This document shows, one piece after another, positions 18,876 to 27,753 of a stretch of DNA of 64,000 nt. The notes beneath the pieces are model-generated. The model was given only the letters and a program-made list of their open reading frames with translations. It did no database searches and was not told the origin of the DNA. The translations under genes and the position numbers were made by a program. This DNA is from Chitinophaga oryziterrae (lineage in GTDB: Bacteria > Bacteroidota > Bacteroidia > Chitinophagales > Chitinophagaceae): positions 287,707-351,706 of the forward strand of contig NZ_WRXO01000009.1 of NCBI RefSeq assembly GCF_009758125.1, in the 5' to 3' direction. Every line of letters starts with the position of its first letter. Position 1 is the stretch's first letter.

Positions 18876-21052
18876 AAATATTTAAGATCGCCAAACTGGA
18901 AATCAGCATCCTGTTTTATTCTCCGGTGGCGTGGTTAGTGTTGACGATCTTCATGATACAAAGTGGTATAGGTTTCTTTGGTATGTTCCAGGGCCTGCGC
19001 GAAGCATTGTCTATGGGCAGCCATATGAACGATCTTACCTTTGCGATATTCCCTGGTTTAAACGGTTTATTCGATAAGGTACTGCAAACCCTTTACCTGT
19101 ACATACCATTGCTTACAATGGGGCTTATGAGCAGGGAAACCAGCAGCGGTTCTATCAAACTGCTCTTATCATCCCCTGTTAAAATCAAACAGATCATTCT
19201 GGGTAAATACCTGGCGATGGTGGTTTACTGTACCTTGCTCATGCTCATCCTTACGGCTTACTCTATCTTAGGTGCTGTGCTGATCAAAGATGCGGATATA
19301 ACCTTAATATTATCCGGACTTACCGGCTTATTTTTATTGACCTGCACCTATGCGGCTATCGGGCTATTCATGTCCTGCCTCACTTCCTACCAGGTAGTAG
19401 CGGCCATCAGTACCCTGGCTGTATTTGCAGTGTTGCGTTTTGTAGGGAATATAGGGCAGGAAATTAATTTTGTGAGAGACCTCACTTACTTTCTCTCTAT
19501 TTCAGGCAGGGCAGATGATATGCTGAAAGGATTGATCACCACCAAAGATGTCCTTTACTTTATCCTCATCATCGTATTATTCCTTTGGCTGTGTATACTG
19601 CGTCTGCAATCAGGTACCCGGACCGGTAAATATGTGCTGCTGTTCTCTGCAACACTGCTGCTGGGTTATATCAGTTCAAGGCCTGCCCTCACCGGCTACC
19701 TGGATATGACCGCAACTAAAAACCTTACATTAACGGAAAACAGCCGGGCTGTAGCCCGGCAGATAAAAGGCCCGCTGCGTATCACTACGTATGTAAACCT
19801 GCTGGACCAGAACGTATATGCGGGTCTTCCGGTATCCAGGAACACCGATCACGCCAGGTTTGAACAGTATCAGCGCTTCATCCCGGGCCTGGAAATGGAC
19901 TATGTATATTATTACGATGTCACCGATCTGAAAGATAACAGCAATATGATTTACCAGGGAGACCTGACCGGTCTCAGTACTAAACAGATTGCAGAAAAGG
20001 TAGCTGATAATATGGGCATAGACCTCAGCATGTTTATGCCACCGGCGGAAATCAGGAAGCGCATCAATCTTCAACCCGAAGATAACAACCTGGTACGGGT
20101 GCTCACTTATAAGGGTAAAAGCAGCTGGCTGCGGTTGTACAATGAGATGGACCAGTTTCCCGGTGAGGCAGAGATTACAGCGGCTATCAAGCGCCTGCTG
20201 GCGCCAGTACCTGTAGTAGCTTTCATCACAGGGAATAATGAGCGCAGCATTGATAAGAAAGGCGACCGTAATTACCAGTTGATCAGTACGGAGAAAAAGA
20301 ACAGGCATTCACTCATCAACCAGGGCTTTGATGTTATCAGCATAGACCTGGATAAAGACGAGATCCCTGACAGCCTTGCAGCGCTGGTGCTGGCAGATCC
20401 TGCAACACCACTGAGCGACTTATCACAACATAAAATAACCGCTTACCTCAGGAAGGGCGGGAATATGCTGATCACCGGAGAGCCAGGCAGGCAATCATTG
20501 CTGAACCCTGTACTGGAACAACTGGGTGTTCATATGAAAGAAGGCATGCTGGTTAATCCGAACAAAGATGATACGCCGGACAAACTCTATTCACACAGGG
20601 TGGTCCTTCCTACCGCAGCCGCACTGGAATACGACACCTCCGGAGGATTCCGTGCAGATACATTGTTGTCAAGTCCGGCTACCGGATGGAATAAACCGGG
20701 GCCGGCAGACCTTACAACTACGGATGTAAAATATGGAGAAGGAGATCAGAAGGCTGTATTTCCGATAGCGTTATCCCTGGAAAAGAACAAGCAAAAGATC
20801 GTCATATCCGGAGATGCTGATTTCATGAGCAATGTGCTCTTCAGCAGCAATTACAGATTCAGTATGGCGCTGTTTAACTGGTTCACTGACGGCTCCTTCC
20901 CTATTGATGTAAGCAGAGTTGCCACTACTGATGATGCTATTCTGGTTAAGAGGAAAGAGATTTATACGTTACAATTGATTTTCCTGGGCATTATCCCCCT
21001 TTTAATAATATCTCTTGGCGTTTTTACTCTTGTTAGCAGAAAAAGGAAGTAA
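18869..21052 (+). CDS. Fused GldF-GldG-type ABC permease and periplasmic domain
   Basis: Membrane subunit of 727 residues pairing with the preceding ATPase. The first 250 or so residues are an ABC-2/GldF-like permease with about six helices (for example YLAMVVYCTLLMLILTAYSI). After a helix near 250-270 comes a long periplasmic GldG-like domain (about 275-690, with VVAFITGNNERS and MLITGEPGRQ), and a final membrane helix (LIFLGIIPLLIISLGVFTLV) with a basic tail RKRK. In Flavobacterium GldF and GldG are separate proteins; here they are one. It is the last gene of the SusC-SusD-ATPase-permease set, and a terminator follows 52 bases later. Confidence 0.88.
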   Translation: MLKIFKIAKLEISILFYSPVAWLVLTIFMIQSGIGFFGMFQGLREALSMGSHMNDLTFAIFPGLNGLFDKVLQTLYLYIPLLTMGLMSRETSSGSIKLLLSSPVKIKQIILGKYLAMVVYCTLLMLILTAYSILGAVLIKDADITLILSGLTGLFLLTCTYAAIGLFMSCLTSYQVVAAISTLAVFAVLRFVGNIGQEINFVRDLTYFLSISGRADDMLKGLITTKDVLYFILIIVLFLWLCILRLQSGTRTGKYVLLFSATLLLGYISSRPALTGYLDMTATKNLTLTENSRAVARQIKGPLRITTYVNLLDQNVYAGLPVSRNTDHARFEQYQRFIPGLEMDYVYYYDVTDLKDNSNMIYQGDLTGLSTKQIAEKVADNMGIDLSMFMPPAEIRKRINLQPEDNNLVRVLTYKGKSSWLRLYNEMDQFPGEAEITAAIKRLLAPVPVVAFITGNNERSIDKKGDRNYQLISTEKKNRHSLINQGFDVISIDLDKDEIPDSLAALVLADPATPLSDLSQHKITAYLRKGGNMLITGEPGRQSLLNPVLEQLGVHMKEGMLVNPNKDDTPDKLYSHRVVLPTAAALEYDTSGGFRADTLLSSPATGWNKPGPADLTTTDVKYGEGDQKAVFPIALSLEKNKQKIVISGDADFMSNVLFSSNYRFSMALFNWFTDGSFPIDVSRVATTDDAILVKRKEIYTLQLIFLGIIPLLIISLGVFTLVSRKRK

Positions 21053-21104
21053 TTGAAATTGAATCACTTATCTTAAATTCGTATTATATCGGCACAATAA
21101 TAGT

Positions 21105-21133
21105 AACGCCCGGTCAACAAACCGGGCGTTTAA
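21105..21133 (+). terminator. Terminator of the SusCD-ABC operon
   Basis: Perfect 10-bp stem AACGCCCGGT (21105-21114) with ACCGGGCGTT (21121-21130), six-base loop CAACAA, short T run. It lies between the permease stop and the start of the kinase gene. Confidence 0.7.
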
Positions 21134-21154
21134 TATGTTATCCTTGTTTATAGT

Positions 21155-23104
21155 ATGAATACGCTTTTGCAGCTACAGATTGAGCAATATCTGGGAGATC
21201 ATATCCCTGAAAATTTATCTGCATTTCTTGAGGTTATCAGTGATTCTTATGATCGATATGAAAAAGAACGCTCGCTTTTTGAGGCCTCACAGCAAGTTGC
21301 CCATATCGGCAGTTGGGAGCTTGATATCATAAATAATCACCTGACATGGTCTGATGAAACATATCGCATACTGGGGTACGCACCGCAATCTTTCCCGGCT
21401 ACACCGGAATTTTTCTTCAACTGTTTAGATCCTGATGATGTAGAAGCCATGCGTTTAAAAGTAGAGCTGGCCATTAACAGTGGTATCCCTTATGATACTG
21501 AACACCGCATCATATTACCGGACGGAACTAAAAAGATAATACAGTCCCGTTCCGAGGTATTGATAGACCGCACAACATCAAAACCATACAGGATGTTTGG
21601 TACTATAAAAGATATAACCAGCAGAAAAAAGGCAGATGAGCAACTCGTAAATGCCAATAATGAGTTAAGAACCCTTTTCGAAAATATGCAGGAAGCCTTC
21701 TTTTCCGTAGATATGCAAACCATGAAGCAACTACAGATGTCTCCTGCCTGCGAGAAAGTGTATGGTTATCCCATGGAAGCATTTCAGCAAAACCCCAATC
21801 TCTGGTTTGATCTTATAATTGATGAAGACAAGCAGGCTATTGAGGCCGTAACGACGGATCTTCATGCAGGGCGGTCCAGCATATTAATTTATCGTACCCG
21901 TGATAAAAACGGAGATATAAGATGGCTGGAATCCAAGCTGACACCTACTTTAAAAGATGGGATACTGATGAGGATAGATGGCGCTACTTCTGATATCACT
22001 AAAAGAAAAGAAGCTGAGATAGCGCTGCGAGACAGCGAATACAGATTCCGTTGCATCATTCAGCATTCTTCTGATGCGATGTTTATACTCAATAAAAAAG
22101 GGGAAATTATTTTTTCAAGTGATTCTTTATTTCGTATCACCGGGTATACACCAGAAGAAGTGATTGGCAACAAAGACATTCAATTCATTCATCCCGATTA
22201 CAAAAATATTGTACAAAATGCATGGAATGAATTATTAAAAGATACGGGAAAAACAGAAACGATCAATTATAAAAGACTTAAAAAAGATGGTAGCTATATC
22301 TGGTGTGAAGGCGTTATGACTAACCTGATGCATGAACCAGCTGTGCAGGGAACGATCGTTAACTTCCGCGATATCACAGAGCGGATGGATTATTTAGATG
22401 CGCTCAGGGCCACCAATGAAGATCTGAAGAAGTCTAATATGGAACTGGACCGCTTTGTTTACAGTGTCTCACATGATCTGAGGGCGCCGCTTTCTTCCAT
22501 GCTGGGCGTACTGCAACTTATTCAGTCAGATGTAACAGACCCTTCCATTCTCAGTGACCTGGATTTACTGGAAGGAAGTATTAAAAAGCTGGATGGCTTT
22601 ATCCTGGATATCCTGGATTATTCTAAAAACTCCAGACTTGATATAAAAAGAGATATAATAATTTTTGATACAATAGTCGCTGATGTATTGAGTCATCTGA
22701 AATATATGGGGGCTGGCAATGCTAATATTGATATAAAAGTGAACATCAACGAAGGATTTATCTTCTATTCAGATAAGAGCAGGATTTATATCATTCTTAA
22801 TAACCTTATTTCTAATGCCATCAGGTATAGCAATCCGGACGCTACTCACCCGTTCGTTGAAATTAATATTCAGACCTCTGCTTCAGGCGTAATAATTGCA
22901 GTTAAAGATAATGGCATAGGCATCAGCGAAAACAATCAATCAAAAATATTTGACATTTTCTACAGGGTATCCGGTAATTCCATCGGCTCAGGACTCGGGC
23001 TGTATATTGTAAAGGAAACCGTCACTAAACTTCATGGTAATATCAAGCTGATATCCGATCCTGGAGAAGGAAGCGAGTTCATTATTTATATCCCAAATTC
23101 GTAA
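21155..23104 (+). CDS. Soluble multi-PAS sensor histidine kinase
   Basis: Cytoplasmic sensor kinase of 649 residues with no signal peptide or membrane helix. Three PAS domains occupy roughly 44-165 (AHIGSWELDIINNHLTWSDE), 170-290 and 295-415, each ending in a PAC-like DIT.RK/DITER segment. HisKA follows with phospho-acceptor His440 in VSHDLRAPLSSML, and the HATPase domain covers about 535-648 (NNLISNAIRYS, DNGIGI, GSGLGLYIVKE). The sensed signal is unknown; PAS domains often bind heme, flavin or small metabolites. The receiver gene begins 2 bases after the stop, so the two form a kinase-receiver pair. Confidence 0.93.
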   Translation: MNTLLQLQIEQYLGDHIPENLSAFLEVISDSYDRYEKERSLFEASQQVAHIGSWELDIINNHLTWSDETYRILGYAPQSFPATPEFFFNCLDPDDVEAMRLKVELAINSGIPYDTEHRIILPDGTKKIIQSRSEVLIDRTTSKPYRMFGTIKDITSRKKADEQLVNANNELRTLFENMQEAFFSVDMQTMKQLQMSPACEKVYGYPMEAFQQNPNLWFDLIIDEDKQAIEAVTTDLHAGRSSILIYRTRDKNGDIRWLESKLTPTLKDGILMRIDGATSDITKRKEAEIALRDSEYRFRCIIQHSSDAMFILNKKGEIIFSSDSLFRITGYTPEEVIGNKDIQFIHPDYKNIVQNAWNELLKDTGKTETINYKRLKKDGSYIWCEGVMTNLMHEPAVQGTIVNFRDITERMDYLDALRATNEDLKKSNMELDRFVYSVSHDLRAPLSSMLGVLQLIQSDVTDPSILSDLDLLEGSIKKLDGFILDILDYSKNSRLDIKRDIIIFDTIVADVLSHLKYMGAGNANIDIKVNINEGFIFYSDKSRIYIILNNLISNAIRYSNPDATHPFVEINIQTSASGVIIAVKDNGIGISENNQSKIFDIFYRVSGNSIGSGLGLYIVKETVTKLHGNIKLISDPGEGSEFIIYIPNS

Positions 23105-23106
23105 AT

Positions 23107-23505
23107 ATGTACAAGAAAGTATTGGTCATTGACGATAATCCGGTCGACAGATATGTTGCTGAGAGGGTTTTTAAAAAATATGCATTTTCTGAAGAAGTAG
23201 TTTGTCTTGGATCTGCGAAGGAAGGCCTTACCTATTTATTATCATTGAAAGATTCTCCTGAGCAATTACCTAATTTTATATTTCTGGACATTATGATGCC
23301 GGAGATGAATGGGTTTGAATTCCTGGACGCTTATGAGACATTGCCGGAGATCATCAAAAAGAGCTGCGTTATTATGATGCTTACAACATCTATGCATGAA
23401 GAAGACCAGGTTAAGGCGAATAAGAATCCTTATGTAAGCATGTACCTCAATAAACCACTGAACGCTTCTGCTATCAAAGAGCTGGAAGCATTTGTTCAAA
23501 AGTGA
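23107..23505 (+). CDS. Single-domain response regulator (receiver)
   Basis: A 132-residue receiver with no output domain. The acidic pair is IDDNP near the N-terminus, the phospho-acceptor Asp61 lies in FLDIMMPEMNG, the switch Thr is in MLTTSM and the conserved Lys in YLNKPL. Being 2 bases downstream of the PAS kinase it is presumably phosphorylated by it. It resembles the Rcp1/CheY-like receivers that commonly follow multi-PAS kinases in this phylum and may act by protein contact or as a relay. Confidence 0.93.
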   Translation: MYKKVLVIDDNPVDRYVAERVFKKYAFSEEVVCLGSAKEGLTYLLSLKDSPEQLPNFIFLDIMMPEMNGFEFLDAYETLPEIIKKSCVIMMLTTSMHEEDQVKANKNPYVSMYLNKPLNASAIKELEAFVQK

Positions 23506-23611
23506 ACGATATTTGTACCGTAAACGAACACATACCCCCATTAATATTACCATAACTGATTGTTAGTTATAACATTACGAAAGTGGCACACTATTTATAC
23601 CTTTGCATACT

Positions 23612-25948
23612 ATGCTCAGGAACTACTTCAAAATAGCGTGGCGGAATCTGATCCGTAACAAAGCCTTTTCTATTATCAATATATCAGGACTGGCGCTGGG
23701 TCTTACCTGCAGCCTGTTGATCTTTCTATGGGTGCAGGACGAGCGTAGTGTAGATGGTTTTCATGCCAATAGCGATCAGCTGTTCCAGGTTTACGAAAGA
23801 CGCTCATATGATGGCAAAACAGAGGCTAATTACCTTACCCAGGGATTACTGGCAGACGAACTCAAAAAGGCGGTCCCTGAAGTGGAATATGCCAGTAGCA
23901 TGGAAAGGAATAACAAGTACACGTTTGAAGCAGAAGATAAGATCTATAAGATGGAAGGTACTTTCGCCAGTACTGATTTCCTGCGGATGTTCAGTTATCC
24001 TCTTTTGCTGGGAACTCCTTCCAATGGCCCTAATACGATCAGCATATCCCGTAAGATGGCGGAACAGTTCTTCGGTAGTCCGGAACAGGCTATCGGTAAA
24101 ACTATCCGTTATGAGAATAAGGATGATTTACAGGTAACGGCAGTCTTTGAAAACGTACCGGCCAACTCTTCCCAGCAGTTTGATTTCCTCAGGAACTGGC
24201 AGGATTATGCCAGGGACAATGAATGGGCGAATCACTGGGAAAGCACCAGTCCTTTTACATTTGTGCAATTGCGTAAGGATGCTGATCCTGCTAAGGTAGC
24301 AGATAAAATAAAGGGGTTTATTGCTAAATATGATCGATACAGGGAACTGGATTTACAACCTTATTCCGAGAAATACCTTCACTCCAATTTTAAGAATGGA
24401 CAGATCGATGGAGGTCGTATCGAATACGTTCATCTCTTTAGCCTGGTAGCACTATTCATCCTGCTGATCGCCTGTATCAACTTTATGAACCTGGCTACAG
24501 CGCGTTCTACACAGCGCGCAAAAGAAGTGGGTGTGCGGAAAGTAGTGGGGGCGGTCCGTTCTTCACTGATAATGCAGTTTATAGGGGAAGCAATACTGAT
24601 TACATTCATCTCTGCTATCATTGCCATTGTACTGGTATTTCTCCTTTTACCTGCTTTTAATAACTTTACTGGTAAGCATTTAATACTGCCTGTTACACAG
24701 CCGTTTTTCTGGCTAACGTTATTGGGTATACTTACATTAACCGGTTTTACTGCCGGTAGTTATCCTGCTTTATTTTTATCTTCTCTTAATCCTTTACGTG
24801 TTTTAAAAGGCAGTCTGAAATTAGGCACAGGGGCGATGTTCTTCAGGAAAAGCCTGGTAGTATTTCAGTTCTCTTTTTCTGTGATACTGATCGTGGGCAT
24901 GATCATTATCTACCGTCAGATCAATTATGTACAAACGAGGAATCTTGGGTATGACCGGGAGAACCTGCTGTATATTCCTATTGAAGGAGATCTCATTACC
25001 AAATACGACCTGTTTAAAAAAGAAGCGGCACAAATGCCCGGTATCCTTTCCATTTCAAAGATGAAAGAGTCCCCCACGGTGATTGGTCATCAGAAAGGTG
25101 GTATTGGCTGGGAAGGGAAAGACCCCACGCAGGAAGTTTCTTTTTCTGATGCAGCGGTGGCTTACGATTTCGTAAAAACCATGCACCTTACATTAGCTGC
25201 CGGTCGCGACTTCTCAGAGGATTTTGGCACGGATGCTACTGCTTATCTCGTGAATGAAACTGCGGTGAAGAAGATGGGATATAAAGATCCCATTGGCAAG
25301 CCATTTTACTGGGACGGCCATAATGGGAATATTATCGGTGTACTGAAAGACTTTCATTTCAACTCCATGCATCAGGCTATTGAGCCCCTCTTTGTACGCC
25401 TTGACCTGAACCCTAAATGGGGAACTATCCTGGTACGTACCAGTAATGCAAAACAAGCGCTGGTCAGCTTAGAAAATATCTATAAAACATTAAATCCTAA
25501 ATTCCCTTTCCTCTATCAATTCTCTGATCAGGAATTTGATAAGCTATACAAAAGTGAGCAGATTGTCAGCAGGCTAACAGGATATTTTTCGTTCTTAGCG
25601 ATCTTTATCTCCTGCCTGGGATTGTTTGGTCTGGCTACATTTGCAGCGGCGCAACGCACTAAAGAAATAGGCGTTCGTAAAGTACTGGGCGCTTCTGTCC
25701 CGGACATCATCACCCTACTCTCTACAGACATCCTAAAGCCCGTTGCAATCGCTCTACTAATCGGCTTCCCTGTTTCCTGGTACGTCATGAATCAGTGGCT
25801 GCAGAACTTCGCCTATAAAACTAATATCGAGTGGTGGATGTTTGTGCTGGCCGCTATCCTCACAATAGGTATCGCCATACTAACCGTAAGTTTCCAAAGC
25901 GTGAAAGCCGCATTAATGAATCCTGTGAAGAGTTTAAAAGCGGACTAA
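23612..25948 (+). CDS. ABC transporter permease, MacB/FtsX type
   Basis: Inner-membrane protein of 778 residues with the duplicated MacB periplasmic core plus FtsX layout: helix near 20-40, periplasmic domain to about 280, three helices with a VGVRKVVGAVR coupling segment, a second periplasmic domain and a second FtsX module near the C-terminus (IGVRKVLGASVPDIITLL). The N-terminus MLRNYFKIAWRNLIRNK is the standard one, so I chose ATG 23612 over a TTG nine bases earlier. Such permeases are usually energised by a LolD/MacB-like ATPase, which is not next to it. Members export lipoproteins, peptides or antibiotics, or transmit mechanical signals; the role here is unknown. Confidence 0.9.
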   Translation: MLRNYFKIAWRNLIRNKAFSIINISGLALGLTCSLLIFLWVQDERSVDGFHANSDQLFQVYERRSYDGKTEANYLTQGLLADELKKAVPEVEYASSMERNNKYTFEAEDKIYKMEGTFASTDFLRMFSYPLLLGTPSNGPNTISISRKMAEQFFGSPEQAIGKTIRYENKDDLQVTAVFENVPANSSQQFDFLRNWQDYARDNEWANHWESTSPFTFVQLRKDADPAKVADKIKGFIAKYDRYRELDLQPYSEKYLHSNFKNGQIDGGRIEYVHLFSLVALFILLIACINFMNLATARSTQRAKEVGVRKVVGAVRSSLIMQFIGEAILITFISAIIAIVLVFLLLPAFNNFTGKHLILPVTQPFFWLTLLGILTLTGFTAGSYPALFLSSLNPLRVLKGSLKLGTGAMFFRKSLVVFQFSFSVILIVGMIIIYRQINYVQTRNLGYDRENLLYIPIEGDLITKYDLFKKEAAQMPGILSISKMKESPTVIGHQKGGIGWEGKDPTQEVSFSDAAVAYDFVKTMHLTLAAGRDFSEDFGTDATAYLVNETAVKKMGYKDPIGKPFYWDGHNGNIIGVLKDFHFNSMHQAIEPLFVRLDLNPKWGTILVRTSNAKQALVSLENIYKTLNPKFPFLYQFSDQEFDKLYKSEQIVSRLTGYFSFLAIFISCLGLFGLATFAAAQRTKEIGVRKVLGASVPDIITLLSTDILKPVAIALLIGFPVSWYVMNQWLQNFAYKTNIEWWMFVLAAILTIGIAILTVSFQSVKAALMNPVKSLKAD

Positions 25949-25959
25949 GATTACTTTTC

Positions 25960-26246
25960 AGTTCATCACTTATACCAGAGAAAAGCCCTGAGGTGCTTTC
26001 CTTATCATGCGCAGGTAACCCATCGCTTGCTGCCGCCGCTATGATGCCATGATAGTTAAAGCCACAGCTTACATAATAGTTGTTCAACTTATCATTGCCA
26101 CTACCGGTATCCATCCTGATATAGTTTCTCCCGGTATTCGCAGCATATTCACCGGCCATCTATATTTTTGCACCGTTAACATCAGTTGGAATATTTACAA
26201 CCCTCTTCTTAACACTTTGACTATCTTTACATAAAAAGACCTTCAT
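25960..26246 (-). pseudogene. Decayed GNAT acetyltransferase remnant
   Basis: Reading the minus strand from ATG 26246 gives MKVFLCKDSQSVKKRVVNIP and then VNGAKI, an in-frame TAG at 26162-26160, then MAGEYAANTGRNYIRMDTG, KLNNYYVSCGFNYHGI and LPAHDKESTSGLFS in the same frame. The second part strongly resembles the C-terminal half of a GNAT N-acetyltransferase (RMDTGSGNDKLNNYYVSCGF is the typical acetyl-CoA-binding end). The N-terminal half is absent and the reading runs without a natural end into the antisense of the permease gene. The stop, the missing half and the lack of a proper terminus argue for a relic. Confidence 0.6.
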
Positions 26247-26284
26247 TTTTTCCTTTGCTTTTTTTTAGAAGAAATTTTTTAATT

Positions 26285-26857
26285 ATGAATAGCTTATCAC
26301 TTTTGGATTTCCTTAAAAAGAATATACTACTAAATGATGAGGAGTCAAAAGAAGTGGCGCAATTTTTTAAGTTTATAAAAGTTCGCCGCAACCAGATAAT
26401 AGAGCGGGAGGGAAGTATTTGTGGACACTTCTATTTTATTAATAAAGGCTGCCTGAGATTATATGATATTGATAAGAAAGGGAATGAGATAACTGCCTAT
26501 TTCGCCTTCGAAAATAGTTTCATTACTTCAATTACAAGTTTAATTACTCAAAAACCTTCGAGAGATATACTTATTTCACACGAACCTTCAGAACTCATGG
26601 TTATTGACAAGGCATCATTTTTTAATCTGACCGAAAAATATGCTCCGTTTAGATTGTTTTATAATAAGACGATTGAATTTGCCTTTATCCATGCTCAAAT
26701 GCGGATCTACAGTTTTCTTGGTATGGATGGAGTCGATAAGCTGAGATGGCTATTGGAACATGAACCTATGCTGCTGACAAGGATTTCCAGCAAGGCCGTG
26801 GCTTCTTATTTAGGTATGACAAACTCCACACTCAGTAAATTGAAAGCTAAACTCTGA
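26285..26857 (+). CDS. Crp/Fnr-family transcriptional regulator
   Basis: Transcription factor of 190 residues. An N-terminal cyclic-nucleotide-binding beta roll (about 25-115, RNQIIEREGSICGHFYFINKG) is followed by a dimerisation helix and a short C-terminal helix-turn-helix (about 160-190, SSKAVASYLGMTNSTLSKLK). No Cys cluster for an iron-sulfur centre is seen, so it is not a classical FNR. I chose ATG 26285; an upstream TTG would add ten residues that do not fit the family. A perfect palindrome begins at its last base and precedes the YdhR-like gene, which it probably controls. GC content is lower than in the flanking permease gene. Confidence 0.88.
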   Translation: MNSLSLLDFLKKNILLNDEESKEVAQFFKFIKVRRNQIIEREGSICGHFYFINKGCLRLYDIDKKGNEITAYFAFENSFITSITSLITQKPSRDILISHEPSELMVIDKASFFNLTEKYAPFRLFYNKTIEFAFIHAQMRIYSFLGMDGVDKLRWLLEHEPMLLTRISSKAVASYLGMTNSTLSKLKAKL

Positions 26858-26880
26858 AATGTTGTCATATGACAACATTT
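26857..26880. promoter_or_regulatory. Perfect 24-bp palindrome, likely operator of the Crp/Fnr regulator
   Basis: AAATGTTGTCAT followed directly by its reverse complement ATGACAACATTT. The core TTGTCATATGACAA has the size and symmetry of a Crp/Fnr-family site. It lies between the regulator gene and the YdhR-like gene and touches the -33 region of that gene's promoter. There is no T tract on either side, so it is not a terminator. Confidence 0.65.
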
Positions 26881-26905
26881 GCTGCTAATCCTTCTCCTAC
26901 TTTTG
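26878..26905 (+). promoter_or_regulatory. Promoter of the YdhR-like gene
   Basis: TACTTTTG (26898-26905) matches the -7 consensus TAnnTTTG, with TTTG (26878-26881) 16 bases upstream, somewhat closer than the usual 19-20. The -33 box overlaps the last bases of the palindrome. The expected leader is about 25 bases. Confidence 0.5.
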
Positions 26906-26937
26906 TTATATCATTTTGAAAGCAAAAAAATATTACA

Positions 26938-27261
26938 ATGAGTAATTCAATCAGAAGGGTTTTTCTCTATGGAGAATTTCAAACGGCCGTTCCGCAGTTT
27001 ACCAAAGAATTATGGAGTATGGTGAATGAGCAGCTTAAAGAGGTAAGAGGATTGGTAGCGAAAACATGGCTTTTGGGTATTGGAACACATACCATAGGTG
27101 GGTTTTACGAATTCGATTCTGAAGAAAACGCGAGAGAATTTGCTACCGGGTTATATGCGCAACAAGCGAAAAATGCAAATGCCAGTCTGACGGTGAAAAT
27201 TTTTGATGGAGATATAGTTGAAGAGGCTAGCCGTGAGATGGGATCACCCTTTTACAAATGA
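26938..27261 (+). CDS. YdhR-like dimeric alpha/beta-barrel protein
   Basis: Small cytoplasmic protein of 107 residues related to the YdhR putative mono-oxygenase family (dimeric ferredoxin-like barrel). The region KTWLLGIGTHTIGGFYEFDSE followed by a helix (ENAREFATGLYAQQ) and the strand LTVKIFDGDIV match the fold, in which a GG(F/I)Y.F segment and a C-terminal K.FDV strand recur. No catalytic residues can be assigned. It is the only gene after the Crp/Fnr regulator and its palindrome, and is closed by a bidirectional terminator, so the two form a small self-contained unit, possibly a response to reactive or aromatic compounds. Confidence 0.7.
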   Translation: MSNSIRRVFLYGEFQTAVPQFTKELWSMVNEQLKEVRGLVAKTWLLGIGTHTIGGFYEFDSEENAREFATGLYAQQAKNANASLTVKIFDGDIVEEASREMGSPFYK

Positions 27262-27308
27262 TTGAGAGTCGTCTAAATGGCTATAAGTCTCCATCAGGTA
27301 CCCGAATA

Positions 27309-27346
27309 AAAAGAGGCTGTATCATACTTTTGATACAGCCTCTTTT
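27309..27346. terminator. Bidirectional rho-independent terminator
   Basis: Perfect 16-bp stem AAAAGAGGCTGTATCA (27309-27324) with its complement at 27331-27346 and a six-base loop; A and T runs on both sides serve both strands. It separates the convergent YdhR-like and lipoprotein genes. Confidence 0.92.
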
Positions 27347-27348
27347 AG

Positions 27349-27720
27349 TTATTTGATAACAACAGTATCAATAATATATTTATTCTCTTCGGAGAGGAAT
27401 TTCAGATAGTATGTTCCGGGGGTCTTTTCTGTGAAGGTGTAAGTGGTAGTTCTTATTGGCATATCCATTGTGCACATACATCCTTTATATACTGCCTGCA
27501 CTTTGATGATGCGGGTATTCCCTTCACTCTTTTGTATGAATTTGTTGAACTGGCCACAACCACTGTTCACCTGGAAGGAAACGCTGGGGTTGTTGGTTGC
27601 AGTTTTTTGTACCTCAGTTACGTAGACGTCCGCGTATTTGATACAGTTTTGATCAGTAGATGCTTTTCTGCTACAGCCAGCGAATGCTACAGCCAGCAAA
27701 ATAAGTACTTTAAATTTCAT
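27349..27720 (-). CDS. Small lipoprotein of unknown function
   Basis: A 123-residue predicted lipoprotein: MKFKVLILLAVAFAGCSRK has a signal sequence and lipobox (FAGC). The rest is beta-rich with several cysteines (NSGCGQFNKF, YKGCMCTMDMPIRTT) and ends ENKYIIDTVVIK. The Cys pattern suggests disulfides or metal binding. A longer reading from 27783 is possible but would start inside the chitinase terminator, and the lipobox argues for 27720. I do not recognise a named family. Confidence 0.72.
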   Translation of the reverse strand: MKFKVLILLAVAFAGCSRKASTDQNCIKYADVYVTEVQKTATNNPSVSFQVNSGCGQFNKFIQKSEGNTRIIKVQAVYKGCMCTMDMPIRTTTYTFTEKTPGTYYLKFLSEENKYIIDTVVIK

Positions 27721-27753
27721 AATGACATCGTTAGGTTTAATGACCCCTGCTGT

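Noticed and set aside
23598..23605. TACCTTTG, a match to the -7 consensus, just before the MacB-type permease
   Set aside because: It would start the RNA at or after the chosen ATG and no -33 element lies at the right distance.
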